NCBI RefSeq assembly: GCF_015207005.2
Contig: NZ_JADEXS020000001.1
Location: forward strand, 4,836,001 to 4,900,000
Length of the DNA stretch: 64,000 nt
Direction: 5' to 3'
Origin: Desmonostoc muscorum LEGE 12446
GTDB lineage: Bacteria; Cyanobacteriota; Cyanobacteriia; Cyanobacteriales; Nostocaceae
A program made the position numbers and the translations under genes. Positions 1-9,588 of the stretch are shown here, piece by piece. Position 1 is the first letter of the stretch; each line of letters begins with the position of its first letter. The notes under the pieces are model-generated. The model saw only the letters and a list, made by a program, of their open reading frames with translations, was not told the origin of the DNA and ran no database searches.

Positions 1-224
1 TTGCCTTGTCCAGTCAGGTAAGGCAAATAAATTACAAAGTTGCTGAAAATTTATAGATTCATTCTAAGTTAAAGATTATACATTTTTTGCGTATATTTTG
101 CGTGACAATTAAATAGTACCTTTCAAGCTTCATGAAATCCGGAAAAATGGTTGACACGACTGAAGTTATACTCGGATTTTCGTCAGCCTATTAATCTTGA
201 GAAGATTAGCACAGGAGAGGAACT
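1..224. other. AT-rich leader before the serine-rich gene
   Basis: No coding region or RNA gene was recognised here. The stretch is AT-rich, and a good ribosome-binding site (AGGAGAGG, about 213-220) immediately precedes the ATG at 225. Confidence 0.5.
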
Positions 225-602
225 ATGTGGAGCTTGATCGTATTTTTACTGATTGTCCTGGGCTTTATAGCTCTCATCAAAGGTGCTGCTTCACCCACTA
301 AAAAGAGTTCCCATAAAAGCAGTAGAGGCTACTTTAGTAACTCTTCTAGTAATAGCACCAGTAGTTCATCTGTTGGTGATGCTCAGATATATAACCCTAG
401 TAGTGACTATAACTTTAACAGCAGTAACTACAACTCCAATAGTAGCTATGATTCCGGCAGTAGTAGCTATGATTCCGGCAGTAGTAGCTATGATTCTGGC
501 AGTAGTAGCTGTGATTCCGGCAGTAGTAGCTGTGATTCTGGCAGTAGTAGCTGTGATTCCGGCAGTAGTAGCTGTGATTCCGGCAGTAGTAGCTGTGACT
601 AA
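225..602 (+). CDS. Serine-rich heptapeptide-repeat protein with N-terminal membrane segment
   Basis: Small protein of 125 residues, function unknown. Residues 2-19 form one hydrophobic segment (WSLIVFLLIVLGFIALI) that could be a membrane anchor or signal peptide. Next comes a short basic stretch (residues 26-34), then a low-complexity Ser/Asn/Tyr region. The C-terminal 50 residues are seven tandem copies of DSGSSS followed by Y or C, ending in Asp. The first two copies end in Tyr and the last five in Cys, so the tail is cysteine-rich. The start is supported by the strong ribosome-binding site. It converges with the next gene, leaving a 17-bp gap. A surface or cell-wall-associated role is only a guess. 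Confidence 0.7.
   Translation: MWSLIVFLLIVLGFIALIKGAASPTKKSSHKSSRGYFSNSSSNSTSSSSVGDAQIYNPSSDYNFNSSNYNSNSSYDSGSSSYDSGSSSYDSGSSSCDSGSSSCDSGSSSCDSGSSSCDSGSSSCD
450..596 (+). repeat. Seven 21-bp tandem repeats coding DSGSSS(Y/C)
   Basis: Seven in-frame 21-bp units end the serine-rich gene. Units differ at the TAT/TGT codon (Tyr to Cys) and at a silent TCC/TCT site, which suggests expansion of a later variant copy by slippage. Confidence 0.9.
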
Positions 603-619
603 ACTGAAAATTGGTAGAA

Positions 620-1270
620 TTAAACCCCAGGCTTCATTGTCCGGTTACGCACACTTCCCGCTTGACAATCGCGTAACCAAGCTTTGACTCCTTGAGCGAT
701 CGCACCATTACTACTATCACGTGGCGGGGATAGTGCTTGCTTTTCTGAATAGGAACCAGTTTGAGTAAACATCATCACTACACGCCAACCACTTTTAGTT
801 TTAGTCAACAATAGCCAGTGAAATTCTTGTAATTCTACCGCTTTCTTACTTATATACTGGCGTTCTAAGGTAGTAAAAAATACTTGCTCAACTCCTGATG
901 CAGAACTTTCAGGGGCGTCTTTACTATATTCTTCAAGGTTAAGGGGTAGGGGAGTAAACTCAGGTCTTCCTGCTACCAACATATAACTATATAAGTCACT
1001 GCTGCGGCTGCGACGGCGGGCGCGTTGACTAGCGCGGTTGGTGTAACTAGGTAAATCTTGCAATAACTGTGTAGTCAATATTTCTAAATCTTGCTCAGAA
1101 CACGAAGATTTTACCCCAATGTTGATGTTTCCCCTCTGTGCTAGCAAAGAGGGGTTAGGGGTGAAATTCTCCGCGAATGCTGAGTTATTGAAGATGTTTG
1201 GTGTTACAAACCAGAAACCACAAACTAGGAGCCACAAGCCATAAATTTGATTTCTGATTTCTACCTTCAT
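620..1270 (-). CDS. Exported hypothetical protein downstream of pyrF
   Basis: Protein of 216 residues that I do not recognise as a named family. It begins with a hydrophobic stretch at about residues 9-32 ([12 protein letters not shown], followed by AFAENF), consistent with a signal peptide. The mature part is basic around residues 80-92 ([13 protein letters not shown]) and ends with a conserved-looking region around WLRDCQAG. Its ATG overlaps the pyrF stop by 4 bp, so translation is probably coupled and it is probably the third gene of a tyrS-pyrF operon. A periplasmic or membrane-associated location is inferred from the N-terminus only. Confidence 0.65.
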   Translation of the reverse strand: MKVEIRNQIYGLWLLVCGFWFVTPNIFNNSAFAENFTPNPSLLAQRGNINIGVKSSCSEQDLEILTTQLLQDLPSYTNRASQRARRRSRSSDLYSYMLVAGRPEFTPLPLNLEEYSKDAPESSASGVEQVFFTTLERQYISKKAVELQEFHWLLLTKTKSGWRVVMMFTQTGSYSEKQALSPPRDSSNGAIAQGVKAWLRDCQAGSVRNRTMKPGV

Positions 1271-1998
1271 GCGATCGCACTCAATTCCTCACAAATTCTC
1301 TTCCAAGCTAACTCAGGGTCAGCAGCAGTAGTGATGGGACGCCCAATCACTAGATAATCTGCCCCAGCACTGATAGCTTGGAAAGGAGTGAGCGATCGCT
1401 TTTGATCGCCAATATCAGCCCAAGTCGGTCTCACACCCGGACAAACTAGCAAAAAGTTATCTCCACAAGTTTGCCGTAGTTGTGCTACTTCTTGGGGCGA
1501 ACACACTACTCCATCCAACCCCGACTCTTGCGCCATCAGTGCCATTTCTAGAGCGTATTCTGGCAATTCTAAGGGAATTTTCAAGTCAAATGCCAACTGC
1601 CTCGAAGAAATGCTTGTTAGCAAAGTAATCGCTATTAATTTAGGTGGTTTTACACCCACTTGGCCAGCCCCTTGATGTGCCGCCTCAGTTGCAGCTTTGA
1701 GAGCTTCTCTACCACATGTGGCATGAATTGTCAATAAATCCACCCCATACCGAGCTGCACTACGGCAAGCACCAGCAACAGTGTTGGGGATGTCGTCAAA
1801 CTTTAAATCGAGAAAAATGCGCTTTTGCTTAGACTTGAGTATTTCCAGAATTTTCGGTCCAGTGCTGGTAAACAACTCCAAGCCTACTTTGAAGAAAGTA
1901 ACATCCTCAAGTCGATCCACAAGGGCGATCGCACTTTCTTTGTCTGGCACATCCAAAGCCACGATCACACGTTGTTTTGCCGATTCCCCACTCCCCAT
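1267..1998 (-). CDS. pyrF: Orotidine 5'-phosphate decarboxylase
   Basis: Catalyses the last step of de novo UMP synthesis, decarboxylation of OMP, in the cytoplasm. At 243 residues it has the usual size of the group I enzyme. The active-site motif [10 protein letters not shown] (Asp-x-Lys-x-x-Asp) is present, and phosphate-binding sequences occur near the end (CPGVRP and YLVIGRPIT). The start lies 14 bp after the tyrS stop, inside a short G-rich repeat (GGGAGTAGGGAATGGGGAG on the coding strand), so the first six residues may come from the repeat. It overlaps the downstream hypothetical gene by 4 bp. Confidence 0.95.
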   Translation of the reverse strand: MGSGESAKQRVIVALDVPDKESAIALVDRLEDVTFFKVGLELFTSTGPKILEILKSKQKRIFLDLKFDDIPNTVAGACRSAARYGVDLLTIHATCGREALKAATEAAHQGAGQVGVKPPKLIAITLLTSISSRQLAFDLKIPLELPEYALEMALMAQESGLDGVVCSPQEVAQLRQTCGDNFLLVCPGVRPTWADIGDQKRSLTPFQAISAGADYLVIGRPITTAADPELAWKRICEELSAIA

Positions 1999-2012
1999 TC
2001 CCTACTCCCCAT

Positions 2013-3203
2013 CTAAAGCACTAAACGCACAAACTTGTTTTTGCCAACTTGTAAAACTTTACCTTGTAAATCAGTAGCAGTAGCAAAAGTGGTATCGACA
2101 TCAGAAATGCGATCGCCATCTAAACGCACTCCACCTTCTTGAATTTTCCGCTTGCCTTCCCCTGTACTTTTACACAAACCAGTGACATTGAGAAGATAGG
2201 CTAACTTTACGGGAAATTGGGACACCCCAGCCAGAGAAAATTCTGGAACTGCACCTTCCTTACCGCCGCTTTCGGCAGCTTCTTTAGCTTCTTGGGCTGC
2301 CGTTTCGCCGTGGTACTGTTTAACAACTTCCCACGCCAAAAGTGTCTGGCGATCGCGGGGATTTTCTGGCAATTGATCTAAAGGTAAATCTGTCAACAGT
2401 TCAAAATACTGCTCTAGTAGATTATCTGGTATTCCTTGTAACTTCTGATACTTCTGTCCTTGGTGTTCTGATAACCCAATATAATTACCTAAGGACTTGG
2501 ACATTTTTTGCACGCCATCTGTGCCAATCAAAATTGGCAGCAGCATCCCAAATTGTGGCTTTTGACCAAAATGGCGCTGTAAATCTCTGCCCACAGCAAT
2601 GTTAAATTTCTGATCAGTCCCTCCTAATTCCACATCTGCCTCAACTGCAACCGAATCAAAACCTTGCATCAACGGGTACAGGAACTCATGGATAAAAATC
2701 GGATTCTCTTTTTTATAGCGATCGGCAAATCCCTCTTTAGCCAACATTTGCCCGACAGTCATCGTGGAAAGTAACTCCAAAATTTTCTCTAAGTTCAGCT
2801 GGGAAAGCCATTCGGAGTTATAGCGCACCTCTAACCTTCCTGGTGTGTCAAAATCCAAGATAGGACGTACTTGGTCAAGATAAGTCTGGGCATTTTGGGC
2901 TACGTCTGCTTCTGTAAGCTGACGACGCACCTCAGATTTACCAGTCGGATCGCCAATGCGTGCTGTAAAATCGCCAATAATTAGAACTGCTATATGACCA
3001 GCATCTTGAAAAGCTCGCAGTTTTCGTACTGGTATGCTATGACCTAGATGGATATCAGTACCAGTAGGGTCAATGCCCAATTTGACCCTCAAAGGTTGGT
3101 TTGTAGTTAATAAGCGCCTTTCTAGACTTTCACTGTTAACATCAACTGGTTGTGGGAAAACTTCTACTACACCACGATTCAGCCAATTCATATCTGGCGT
3201 CAT
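2013..3203 (-). CDS. tyrS: Tyrosyl-tRNA synthetase
   Basis: Charges tRNA-Tyr with tyrosine. The class I signature HLGHSIP (HIGH) lies in the Rossmann fold and KMSKSLGN is the KMSKS loop. GGTDQKFN and the [10 protein letters not shown] region are typical of TyrS. A C-terminal S4-like RNA-binding domain ends the protein ([19 protein letters not shown]). The open frame extends upstream to 3335, but the extra 44 residues do not look like TyrS; the ATG at 3203 (MTPDMNWL) gives 396 residues and is preferred. It is probably the first gene of an operon with pyrF and is divergent from the PBP gene. Confidence 0.93.
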   Translation of the reverse strand: MTPDMNWLNRGVVEVFPQPVDVNSESLERRLLTTNQPLRVKLGIDPTGTDIHLGHSIPVRKLRAFQDAGHIAVLIIGDFTARIGDPTGKSEVRRQLTEADVAQNAQTYLDQVRPILDFDTPGRLEVRYNSEWLSQLNLEKILELLSTMTVGQMLAKEGFADRYKKENPIFIHEFLYPLMQGFDSVAVEADVELGGTDQKFNIAVGRDLQRHFGQKPQFGMLLPILIGTDGVQKMSKSLGNYIGLSEHQGQKYQKLQGIPDNLLEQYFELLTDLPLDQLPENPRDRQTLLAWEVVKQYHGETAAQEAKEAAESGGKEGAVPEFSLAGVSQFPVKLAYLLNVTGLCKSTGEGKRKIQEGGVRLDGDRISDVDTTFATATDLQGKVLQVGKNKFVRLVL

Positions 3204-3376
3204 ACTAGAAAATCCACTGTTAGCTATGCTTTGTACACTAGAAGTTAAGTTGGTTATAAACACTTGCAATTTATCCACTTTCTCATCTGCCAAACTACTA
3301 TAATTGCAAAAAATTAACCGCCTTGCTTCGCCCAATGAATTACAGTTAAATTTACAAGTGAGGAAGTGAAATCGCC

Positions 3377-5302
3377 GTGTCGTCGTCTAGGACTTTTGAA
3401 GAGAAACAGCCACAACGTCGGGCTTCATCAGGTTTTGAGTTTTTGAAAGGAGTTGGTCAGGTAACTGGCGGCACTCTTCTTTCAATCACCATGCTGGCAA
3501 GTTCCATTGTAGCCGGAGGACTGGTTGGTTTAGCGATTAGTTTCCGTAATTTGCCAGATGTAAGACAGCTACGCAACTTCTTTCCCTCAGAAACAACTTA
3601 CATTTATGACATTAAAGGTAAACTCTTAGCCAGTGTCCACGGAGAAGCCAATCGGGAAGTAGTTCCCCTGGATCGGATTTCCCCGAATCTCAAACGGGCA
3701 GTATTGGCAAGTGAAGATAGCCACTTCTACGATCACCACGGGATTAACCCCACTGGTGTTGGACGTGCTGTAGTAGTTAACGCTGTAGCAGGTGGAGTCA
3801 AAGAGGGTGGCTCTACTGTTACCATGCAATTGGTAAAAAACCTATTTTTGACTCGCAAGCGTGCCTTTACCCGGAAGTTAGCAGAAGGTGTGCTGGCAAT
3901 TCGGTTAGAGCAAATTCTCACCAAAGATCAAATTTTAGAAATGTACCTCAATCAAGTTTATTGGGGTCATAATAATTATGGTGTACAGACGGCGGCACGC
4001 AGTTACTTTAATAAATCAGCAGAATATTTAAGCTTGGGTGAGTCAGCAATGATGGCGGGTTTGATTCAAGCACCAGAAGAATTCAGCCCCTTTGCCAGCA
4101 TGAAGCTGGCAAAACAGAAACAAAAAGAAGTGCTGGGACGAATGCTGGAATTGAATTGGATCAACCAGCAAGAGTACGACGATGCCCTCAAGCAAGAAAT
4201 TAAACTTGGTAAAATCAAATCCTTTCAAGGTAGTGCCCTACCTTATATAACCAATACTGTAGCGCAGGAGTTGGCTAAGAAGTTTGGGCGTGAGGCACTA
4301 CTCAAGGGCGGAATGCGGGTGCAAACTACAGTTGACGCCAATTTCCAAACGATGGCAGAGGAAACTGTCGTCAAGTGGCATAAATCACTGCTGGGGCAGG
4401 GATTATCGAAGAATCAAATCGCTTTGGTGGCAATTGATCCGCGCACGCATTTTATCAAAGCACTGGTGGGTGGTGTAGATCCTAAAGTCAGTGAGTTCAA
4501 TCGGGCAACTCAAGCTCAACGACAGCCTGGATCTTCTTTTAAACCCTTTGTCTATTATGCTGCTTTTGCTACTGGGAAATATGGACCAGACACAATAGTA
4601 ATAGATTCTCCAGTCAGCTATCAAGATGGTAATGGTCGGTACTTTCCCAGAAATTATGATGGGGGTTTTAGCGGTCCTATGCCAATCCGCACAGCTTTAG
4701 CTCAGTCACGCAACATTCCCGTGATCAAACTCGGTAAGTCTATAGGGATGAATAGAGTCATAGAAACCTGCCGTACCTTGGGCATTATGAGTCCAATGGA
4801 ACCTGTGACTTCACTACCTCTGGGTGCAATTGGTGTCACTCCCTTGGAAATGGCTAGTGCCTATGCTACCTTTGCTAATTATGGCTGGCAGTCGCCAACG
4901 ACTGTAATTGCCCGTGTCAGCGATAGTAGTGGTAACGTATTACTAGATAATACCCCTAAACCCCAGCTAGTTCTAGACCCTTGGGCTTCAGCAGCCATTG
5001 TCGATGTGATGCGAACGGTAGTTACTAGTGGTACAGGTAAAGGTGCTGCCATAAATCGTCCCAGCGCTGGCAAGACAGGTACAACTTCCTCAGAAAAGGA
5101 TATTTGGTATGTTGGCACTGTGCCACAGTTAACTACTGCTGTCTGGGTGGGGAGAGACGACAACAGACAATTAGCTAGCCGTGCTACAGGTGGCGGTATG
5201 GTTGCTCCTATTTGGAAAGATTTTATGGAAAAGGCACTCAAAAATGTACCAGTAGAAAACTTCAAGTCACCTTCCCAGTTTCCTCGTCCCAAGTCACAAT
5301 AA
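3377..5302 (+). CDS. Bifunctional penicillin-binding protein 1A-type
   Basis: Class A PBP that polymerises lipid II and cross-links peptidoglycan at the outer face of the cytoplasmic membrane. The 641-residue protein has one membrane segment (about 33-56). A GT51 glycosyltransferase domain (about 70-245) carries the catalytic [12 protein letters not shown] at 111-122, [12 protein letters not shown] and the [10 protein letters not shown] motif. A transpeptidase domain (about 340-625) carries SSFK (nucleophile Ser386, Lys389), SRN (444-446) and KTG (566-568). The start is a GTG preceded by GAGGAAGTGA. The gene is followed by AT-rich inverted repeats and then an insertion sequence. Filamentous cyanobacteria have several such paralogues, so no symbol is assigned. 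Confidence 0.93.
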   Translation: MSSSRTFEEKQPQRRASSGFEFLKGVGQVTGGTLLSITMLASSIVAGGLVGLAISFRNLPDVRQLRNFFPSETTYIYDIKGKLLASVHGEANREVVPLDRISPNLKRAVLASEDSHFYDHHGINPTGVGRAVVVNAVAGGVKEGGSTVTMQLVKNLFLTRKRAFTRKLAEGVLAIRLEQILTKDQILEMYLNQVYWGHNNYGVQTAARSYFNKSAEYLSLGESAMMAGLIQAPEEFSPFASMKLAKQKQKEVLGRMLELNWINQQEYDDALKQEIKLGKIKSFQGSALPYITNTVAQELAKKFGREALLKGGMRVQTTVDANFQTMAEETVVKWHKSLLGQGLSKNQIALVAIDPRTHFIKALVGGVDPKVSEFNRATQAQRQPGSSFKPFVYYAAFATGKYGPDTIVIDSPVSYQDGNGRYFPRNYDGGFSGPMPIRTALAQSRNIPVIKLGKSIGMNRVIETCRTLGIMSPMEPVTSLPLGAIGVTPLEMASAYATFANYGWQSPTTVIARVSDSSGNVLLDNTPKPQLVLDPWASAAIVDVMRTVVTSGTGKGAAINRPSAGKTGTTSSEKDIWYVGTVPQLTTAVWVGRDDNRQLASRATGGGMVAPIWKDFMEKALKNVPVENFKSPSQFPRPKSQ

Positions 5303-5373
5303 TTTTGGATTTTAGATTCTAGATTTTGGATTAATTGCCAATCCAAAATCCCAAATTTAAAATCTAAAATTGA

Positions 5374-6608
5374 CAGGACTTACGCAACTGGCACAATGCG
5401 ATCGCTAACAAATAGTACTAAAGTACTATAAAAATGCAGATGAAATGAACTAGAGTACAAATGTAAATTGTTCCTTTTCACACCAAATTTTTGGGCTGCT
5501 GCTCAGGCTACTGTAACGAATACTTTTGAATATGAAGTTTACTAAATTAGATTATTGCCAGTATCTACTTAGTAGCCAAATTAATTATACCATTACCAAT
5601 TTGGCAGAGCATTTAGAGAGTATTAGCCATGATACAATTAACTATTATTTGAAAAGAGAAAAATTAACACCTCGTTTACTATGGGATAACGTGAAAGAGG
5701 TAGTTGAGCCTGATGACAATGGTTACATAATATTTGATGATAGCATTTTAGATAAAAGGTATTCTGAAGAAATAGAAATAGTCAGAAGACAATATAGTGG
5801 TAATGAGCATGGTGTCCTTAAAGGCATTGGCGTAGTTAGCTGCGTGTATGTCAACCCTACACTTCAAAGATTTTGGGTCATAGATTATCGAATTTTTAAT
5901 CCTGATGTCGATGGCAAAACCAAGATAGACCATGTGAAAGACATGCTCCAAAGCCTTGTGTATCATAAGCTTTTACCATTTGATACTGTTTTGATGGATA
6001 CATGGTATGCGGTACACAGTTTAATGCTATATATTGATAGCTTAGACAAAATTTATTATTGCCCTTTAAAAGACAATCGGTTAGTTGATGATACATTTGG
6101 TCAAGCAAAATATAAACGTATTGAATTATTAGAATGGAGTCAAGAAGAATTAGATTGTGGTAAGATAATCAAAATTAAAGGGTTCCCAGCTAATAAAAAA
6201 GTGAAACTATTCCGGGTTACTGTTTCTACCAACAGAACGGATTATGTCGCAACTAACGATTTATCTCAAAGTTCCACGGATGTTGTACAAGAGGTGTGTA
6301 AAATTCGTTGGAAAATCGAGGAGTTTCACAGAGAAATTAAACAATTAACTGGGATTGAATTTTGCCAATGTCGGAAAGCTAGGCTTCAAAGAAATCATAT
6401 CGCTTGTGCAATGTTAGTTTGGGTTAGGTTAAAGAATTTAGCCTATACAACTGGTCAAACTATTTATCAAATCAAGCATAACTTGCTTTCTAATTATTTA
6501 ATTCAGCAACTGAAACGCCCAAGTATTCTTATGTGCTTGGTTTGATTTAAATTGTCGCCTGTCAGGGCTGCGCCCTGCCCGCTATTTGTGCCAGTTGCGT
6601 AAGTCCTG
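5374..6608 (+). mobile_element. Complete IS4-superfamily insertion sequence (1,235 bp)
   Basis: The ends are perfect 22-bp inverted repeats: 5374-5395 begins CAGGACTTACGCAACTGG, and 6587-6608 is its exact reverse complement. Both sides are flanked by the same 5 bp, ATTGA (5369-5373 and 6609-6613), a target-site duplication. One intact transposase gene fills the interior. The right end lies 5 bp beyond the stop of the convergent DUF1825 gene, so the insertion did not damage a gene. Intact ends, duplication and gene indicate a recent insertion. Confidence 0.93.
5526..6545 (+). CDS. DDE transposase, IS4 superfamily (IS701-like)
   Basis: Cut-and-paste transposase of 339 residues. The probable catalytic triad is Asp71 (IIFDDSILDK), Asp158 (VLMDTWYA) and Glu265 in RWKIEEFHREIK. 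That last segment fits the IS4-type R-x3-E-x6-K pattern (Arg261, Glu265, Lys272). The frame is uninterrupted and bounded by the perfect inverted repeats of the element, so it may be functional. The base composition is more AT-rich than that of neighbouring genes. The subfamily is uncertain: the protein looks IS701-like, but IS701 elements usually duplicate 4 bp and this one duplicated 5. Confidence 0.85.
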   Translation: MNMKFTKLDYCQYLLSSQINYTITNLAEHLESISHDTINYYLKREKLTPRLLWDNVKEVVEPDDNGYIIFDDSILDKRYSEEIEIVRRQYSGNEHGVLKGIGVVSCVYVNPTLQRFWVIDYRIFNPDVDGKTKIDHVKDMLQSLVYHKLLPFDTVLMDTWYAVHSLMLYIDSLDKIYYCPLKDNRLVDDTFGQAKYKRIELLEWSQEELDCGKIIKIKGFPANKKVKLFRVTVSTNRTDYVATNDLSQSSTDVVQEVCKIRWKIEEFHREIKQLTGIEFCQCRKARLQRNHIACAMLVWVRLKNLAYTTGQTIYQIKHNLLSNYLIQQLKRPSILMCLV

Positions 6609-6613
6609 ATTGA

Positions 6614-6937
6614 CTAGGGCTGTTTCTCTAGCTCGGCTTTCATCCGTTCTAAAGTGAGGTGCATTTGGTCAAACATTTGTTGGGGGGTGACACCGAACTG
6701 GCCTAACTGGGTTTTCAGTTGCTCTACTGTCATTTGTGCCATGAAATCTTCTGATAGCTCGAAGCGCTTCATAAAGATGCGATACCGATCCATCATTGCT
6801 TCCATTTGCTCAATAAACAGCTTTTTGCCCTCACGGTCAAATTTACCGTAGCCGTTGCCAAGCTTGATAAGTGCTTGATAATCATCAAACAACTGCTTTG
6901 CTTCTTGCTGAACTATCTCAGAATCGAAGAATCCCAT
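6614..6937 (-). CDS. DUF1825 family protein
   Basis: Small cytoplasmic protein (107 residues from MGFFDSEIV) of a family conserved across cyanobacteria, with no established function. It is almost entirely helical and charged (QQEAKQLFDDYQALIKLGNGYGKFDREGKK, split here for reading, followed by the MDRYRIFMKRFELS and QFGVTPQQMFDQM regions). The frame extends 9 codons upstream to 6964, but the conserved family start is the ATG at 6937. The insertion sequence sits 5 bp after its stop codon, so any native terminator has been displaced. Confidence 0.85.
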   Translation of the reverse strand: MGFFDSEIVQQEAKQLFDDYQALIKLGNGYGKFDREGKKLFIEQMEAMMDRYRIFMKRFELSEDFMAQMTVEQLKTQLGQFGVTPQQMFDQMHLTLERMKAELEKQP

Positions 6938-7377
6938 GTTCCCTATATAAAACTGAGCGCCCACACTCAGCAGCTTAATAGTTTGAGCCTGCCGATTTTA
7001 GATTTTAGATTTTAGATTTTAGATTAAAAATTACTTGGGTACTCCTTTCCTACGTAACGCTAAGCTAACGGAGAAACAAGCTAGATGTCCCGGCCTGATT
7101 AGGCAGAACAAATCCTTTCATCCCCAATTTCAAGTCCGACGCTCAAGGACTCGCTCTAAGCGTTCGCGTAGCGTCTCATAAAGAAGCCATGCCGAAGGCG
7201 TTGCCTCTCGTAGAGAAGGCTTTACGCTGCGCTATCAAGCCCCTATCCAGAGTGGTCTGTTTCAATCCAAAATCACCAATCAAAAATCCAAAATTGATTG
7301 ACTTCTATTTTTATTCTAGTCTAGGAGAGTAATCTAGTGGACAAGCTTCGGTTTGAGTACGGTTTCTTGCCGAAATT
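6938..7377. other. Intergenic region with heptanucleotide and dispersed repeats
   Basis: No gene was recognised. It holds four tandem GATTTTA heptamers (6994-7021), of the short tandem repeat type common in Nostoc and Anabaena. It also holds a composite of small palindromic repeats at about 7130-7260 (words such as GCGTTCGCGTAGCGTCTC and CCGAAGGCGTTGCC), which resembles dispersed repeat families of Nostoc genomes. Confidence 0.7.
6994..7021 (+). repeat. GATTTTA heptanucleotide tandem repeat, 4 copies
   Basis: Four exact contiguous copies of GATTTTA. Related imperfect runs occur after the PBP gene (5303-5370), at 28515-28552, 30536-30593 and 30650-30685. Confidence 0.9.
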
Positions 7378-8310
7378 TCAACACTTGACTTGAGAACGTT
7401 TGCCGTCTCTAAAACCACTTAATAAAGCCGCAATACTCAAAGCTTTGGCAATTGATTTCGGATTAGCGTTTTCACCGGGTTGAATTTTCAATCTAGTAGC
7501 GCATTTCAAAGCTAGTGAATGTTGTGGGTTAAGTTTTAATGCTTGACTGATGTAAACCCTGGCCATCCCTAGTAATTTCTGTTGGAGATGTACAAAACCT
7601 AATAACGCGTGATAATCACTGTTATTCGGCTCTAACTTGATGGCATCGCGGAGTTCTTGCACAGCTAACGTCCATTTGGTTAATTTAGTATACTCAATAG
7701 CTCGCTCGTAGTGACGTTGAGCGTAGTTTTTCAAAACTGGTTTGACATTAGTTTTTTCACATAATGTCAATTCAACTGGCTTGACTTCTACCTTAGGAAT
7801 GATGGAGAGAGGTTCTTGAGGTAGCAAAAGATGAGATTTATGCAACTGTAAGTAAGCTAAATTCAGTGTACTAATTTGTCGCGTTACTTGATAAAACTGA
7901 TGTAGTGATTTGTATTGAGCTTCTGCATAGCAAGCGATCGCTTCTTCGTAAAATAACTCTGCTTGGGGTGGAGACATTTCCCGAATTTCCTGGACTATGG
8001 TACTTTCAGAAGACAAAGCTTGCTGCTTGAGGACTCTTGCTTGTGACAACAGCATAGTTATGGCGCTAAAGCGCTTGTGTTGATTTTTCAACTGTTCATA
8101 GGCTGGGTTGATTAAATGGCTAAATATTGCCGTTGCTAATTCTTGGTCTTTTTTGCTGCTTTTGGTATGGCGATCGGGATGTAGCAGTTTTGCTAAAGTG
8201 TGATAGCGTTTGAGAATCTGGCGATCGTCAGCAGTCACAGAAATTCCTAGCACAGCATAAGGATCGCAAAGCTGTTCAAGCCATTTCGGCGGTAGGAAAG
8301 TCTGTGACAT
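7378..8310 (-). CDS. J-domain protein with C-terminal TPR-like repeats
   Basis: DnaJ-type Hsp70 co-chaperone family member, 310 residues from MSQTFLPPKW. The J domain (about 14-75) carries the essential HPD motif (LLHPDRH, 44-46). The middle is helical with no zinc-finger cysteines, so this is a class C J protein. The C-terminal third (about 200-290) has TPR-like helices (HYERAIEYTKLTKWTLAVQE, then NNSDYHALLGFVHLQQKL). The frame continues upstream to 8376, but the ATG at 8310 is closer to the J domain and is favoured. The client or DnaK partner is unknown. Confidence 0.82.
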   Translation of the reverse strand: MSQTFLPPKWLEQLCDPYAVLGISVTADDRQILKRYHTLAKLLHPDRHTKSSKKDQELATAIFSHLINPAYEQLKNQHKRFSAITMLLSQARVLKQQALSSESTIVQEIREMSPPQAELFYEEAIACYAEAQYKSLHQFYQVTRQISTLNLAYLQLHKSHLLLPQEPLSIIPKVEVKPVELTLCEKTNVKPVLKNYAQRHYERAIEYTKLTKWTLAVQELRDAIKLEPNNSDYHALLGFVHLQQKLLGMARVYISQALKLNPQHSLALKCATRLKIQPGENANPKSIAKALSIAALLSGFRDGKRSQVKC

Positions 8311-8603
8311 CGTAGTAATCCGATCGCTTAAAAACTGAAAATTAGCATCAAAGCTCAATGCACACTCATGTGACACTTACTCAAGTTTCTTCTCAGACGC
8401 TAAATCCTGGGACTTTCCACCCAAAAGTCACAAAGGCAAGGTAGAGGAGTTGACTAAAATAAAATTATATGGCCACTATTTAAGTAAAAATTTAGCAATA
8501 TAGTCAGGATAGTTGCCACCATTGTATTTCTGGATTTGAAATTTGGAATTACTGATGGCTGTCTTATTGTAGGAACTGTGGTACTGGTATATTTTTTAGA
8601 AAT

Positions 8604-8978
8604 ATGTTGACTAAGCGCAAAAGCCGAAGTGTTGCCGCTGTTCTAGCTTTTTCTGGCACGCTGACAATTTCCGGATTACATAAATTTTATCTGGGACAGC
8701 ACCTATGGGGTATTTTGTACGTGTTGCTTTCCTGGACGCCTATCCCCAAGGTAGCTAGTGCTATTGAAGGAGTTTGGTATTTAGCCCAAGATGAAGAAGC
8801 TTTCGATCGCAATTTTAATCTAGGCAAGTCAGCTACGAGGAATTCACAGCGCGTGAGTAATCAGGTAGGAGCAGTTGCTGATGCAATGCGAGAATTAGAT
8901 GCTCTACGCCAAGATGGACTAATTTCAGAATATGAATTTGAGCAAAAACGCCGCCAACTGCTAGACCAGATTTCTTGA
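8604..8978 (+). CDS. TM2-domain protein with SHOCT-like C-terminus
   Basis: Small membrane protein of 124 residues. The N-terminal half is a TM2 domain: two hydrophobic segments around a short turn with the typical GLHKFYLGQHLWGILYVLL signature. The C-terminal 30 residues (MRELDALRQDGLISEYEFEQ, then KRRQLL) match the short SHOCT motif often found at the ends of bacterial membrane and stress proteins. It lies 14 bp upstream of the helix-hairpin-helix gene on the same strand, so the two are probably cotranscribed. The function is unknown. Confidence 0.8.
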   Translation: MLTKRKSRSVAAVLAFSGTLTISGLHKFYLGQHLWGILYVLLSWTPIPKVASAIEGVWYLAQDEEAFDRNFNLGKSATRNSQRVSNQVGAVADAMRELDALRQDGLISEYEFEQKRRQLLDQIS

Positions 8979-8992
8979 GGTGAGCGACAATC

Positions 8993-9526
8993 ATGAACAA
9001 TTGGCTACCTTTAAATTTGAAGCTGCAAAAACTCCGTGCCAAGCTGCTCAACGATCCCTACTATCGCCTGCAATCTGGCGAAGAAATTCAGATCGCGGCA
9101 AAATTAGGTATCCGCATTGATGCTAATCAAGCAACTGTAGATGATTGGTTACGCCTACCAGGTTTGTCAATTCACCAAGCGCGATCGCTTGTGGAACTTT
9201 CACGTTCAGGTGTGAAATTTTACTGTGTTGAAGATATCGCTGCGGCTTTGGGTATGCCAGCACCGCGACTTGAACCATTAAAACCTCTATTAAATTTTAG
9301 TTATTATGACCACGAATCTTTAGTTCATCCGACAAATTTAGTTAATCCGAACACAGCAACAGTTGAAAATTTAGCACAAATTCCCTTTATCGATTTGTCT
9401 TTAGCACAAGCAGTGGTGCAAAATCGTCAATCTGCTGGGCCTTATCATAACCTGGCTGATTTCCAGCGACGGTTAGAGCTACCTGGTGATGCGATCGCTC
9501 AACTAATGTATTTTCTTCGCTTTTAA
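8993..9526 (+). CDS. Helix-hairpin-helix (ComEA-like) DNA-binding protein
   Basis: Protein of 177 residues with two helix-hairpin-helix units. The first is at about 40-90 (GIRIDANQATVDDWLRLPGL, then SIHQARSLVELSRSG). The second is at about 115-175 (VNPNTATVENLAQIPFIDLS, then LAQAVVQNRQSAGPYHNLAD). The N-A-x-x-x-x-L-x-x-x-P-G pattern is the ComEA-type fold, which binds DNA non-specifically. No signal peptide is evident, so a role in competence-type DNA uptake is uncertain. The start is supported by GAGGTGAG upstream, and the gene is probably cotranscribed with the TM2 gene. Confidence 0.8.
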   Translation: MNNWLPLNLKLQKLRAKLLNDPYYRLQSGEEIQIAAKLGIRIDANQATVDDWLRLPGLSIHQARSLVELSRSGVKFYCVEDIAAALGMPAPRLEPLKPLLNFSYYDHESLVHPTNLVNPNTATVENLAQIPFIDLSLAQAVVQNRQSAGPYHNLADFQRRLELPGDAIAQLMYFLRF

Positions 9527-9588
9527 CTTCAGGTTCCCATAGAAGGTAGATGTCTTGCAAGGAAATTCTACCTTCTTGTTTTAACTAA

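Noticed and set aside
283..687. Overlapping 134-codon frame in the serine-rich gene
   Set aside because: It is the +1 shadow of the repeat; the in-frame gene at 225 has the ribosome-binding site and a sensible N-terminus.
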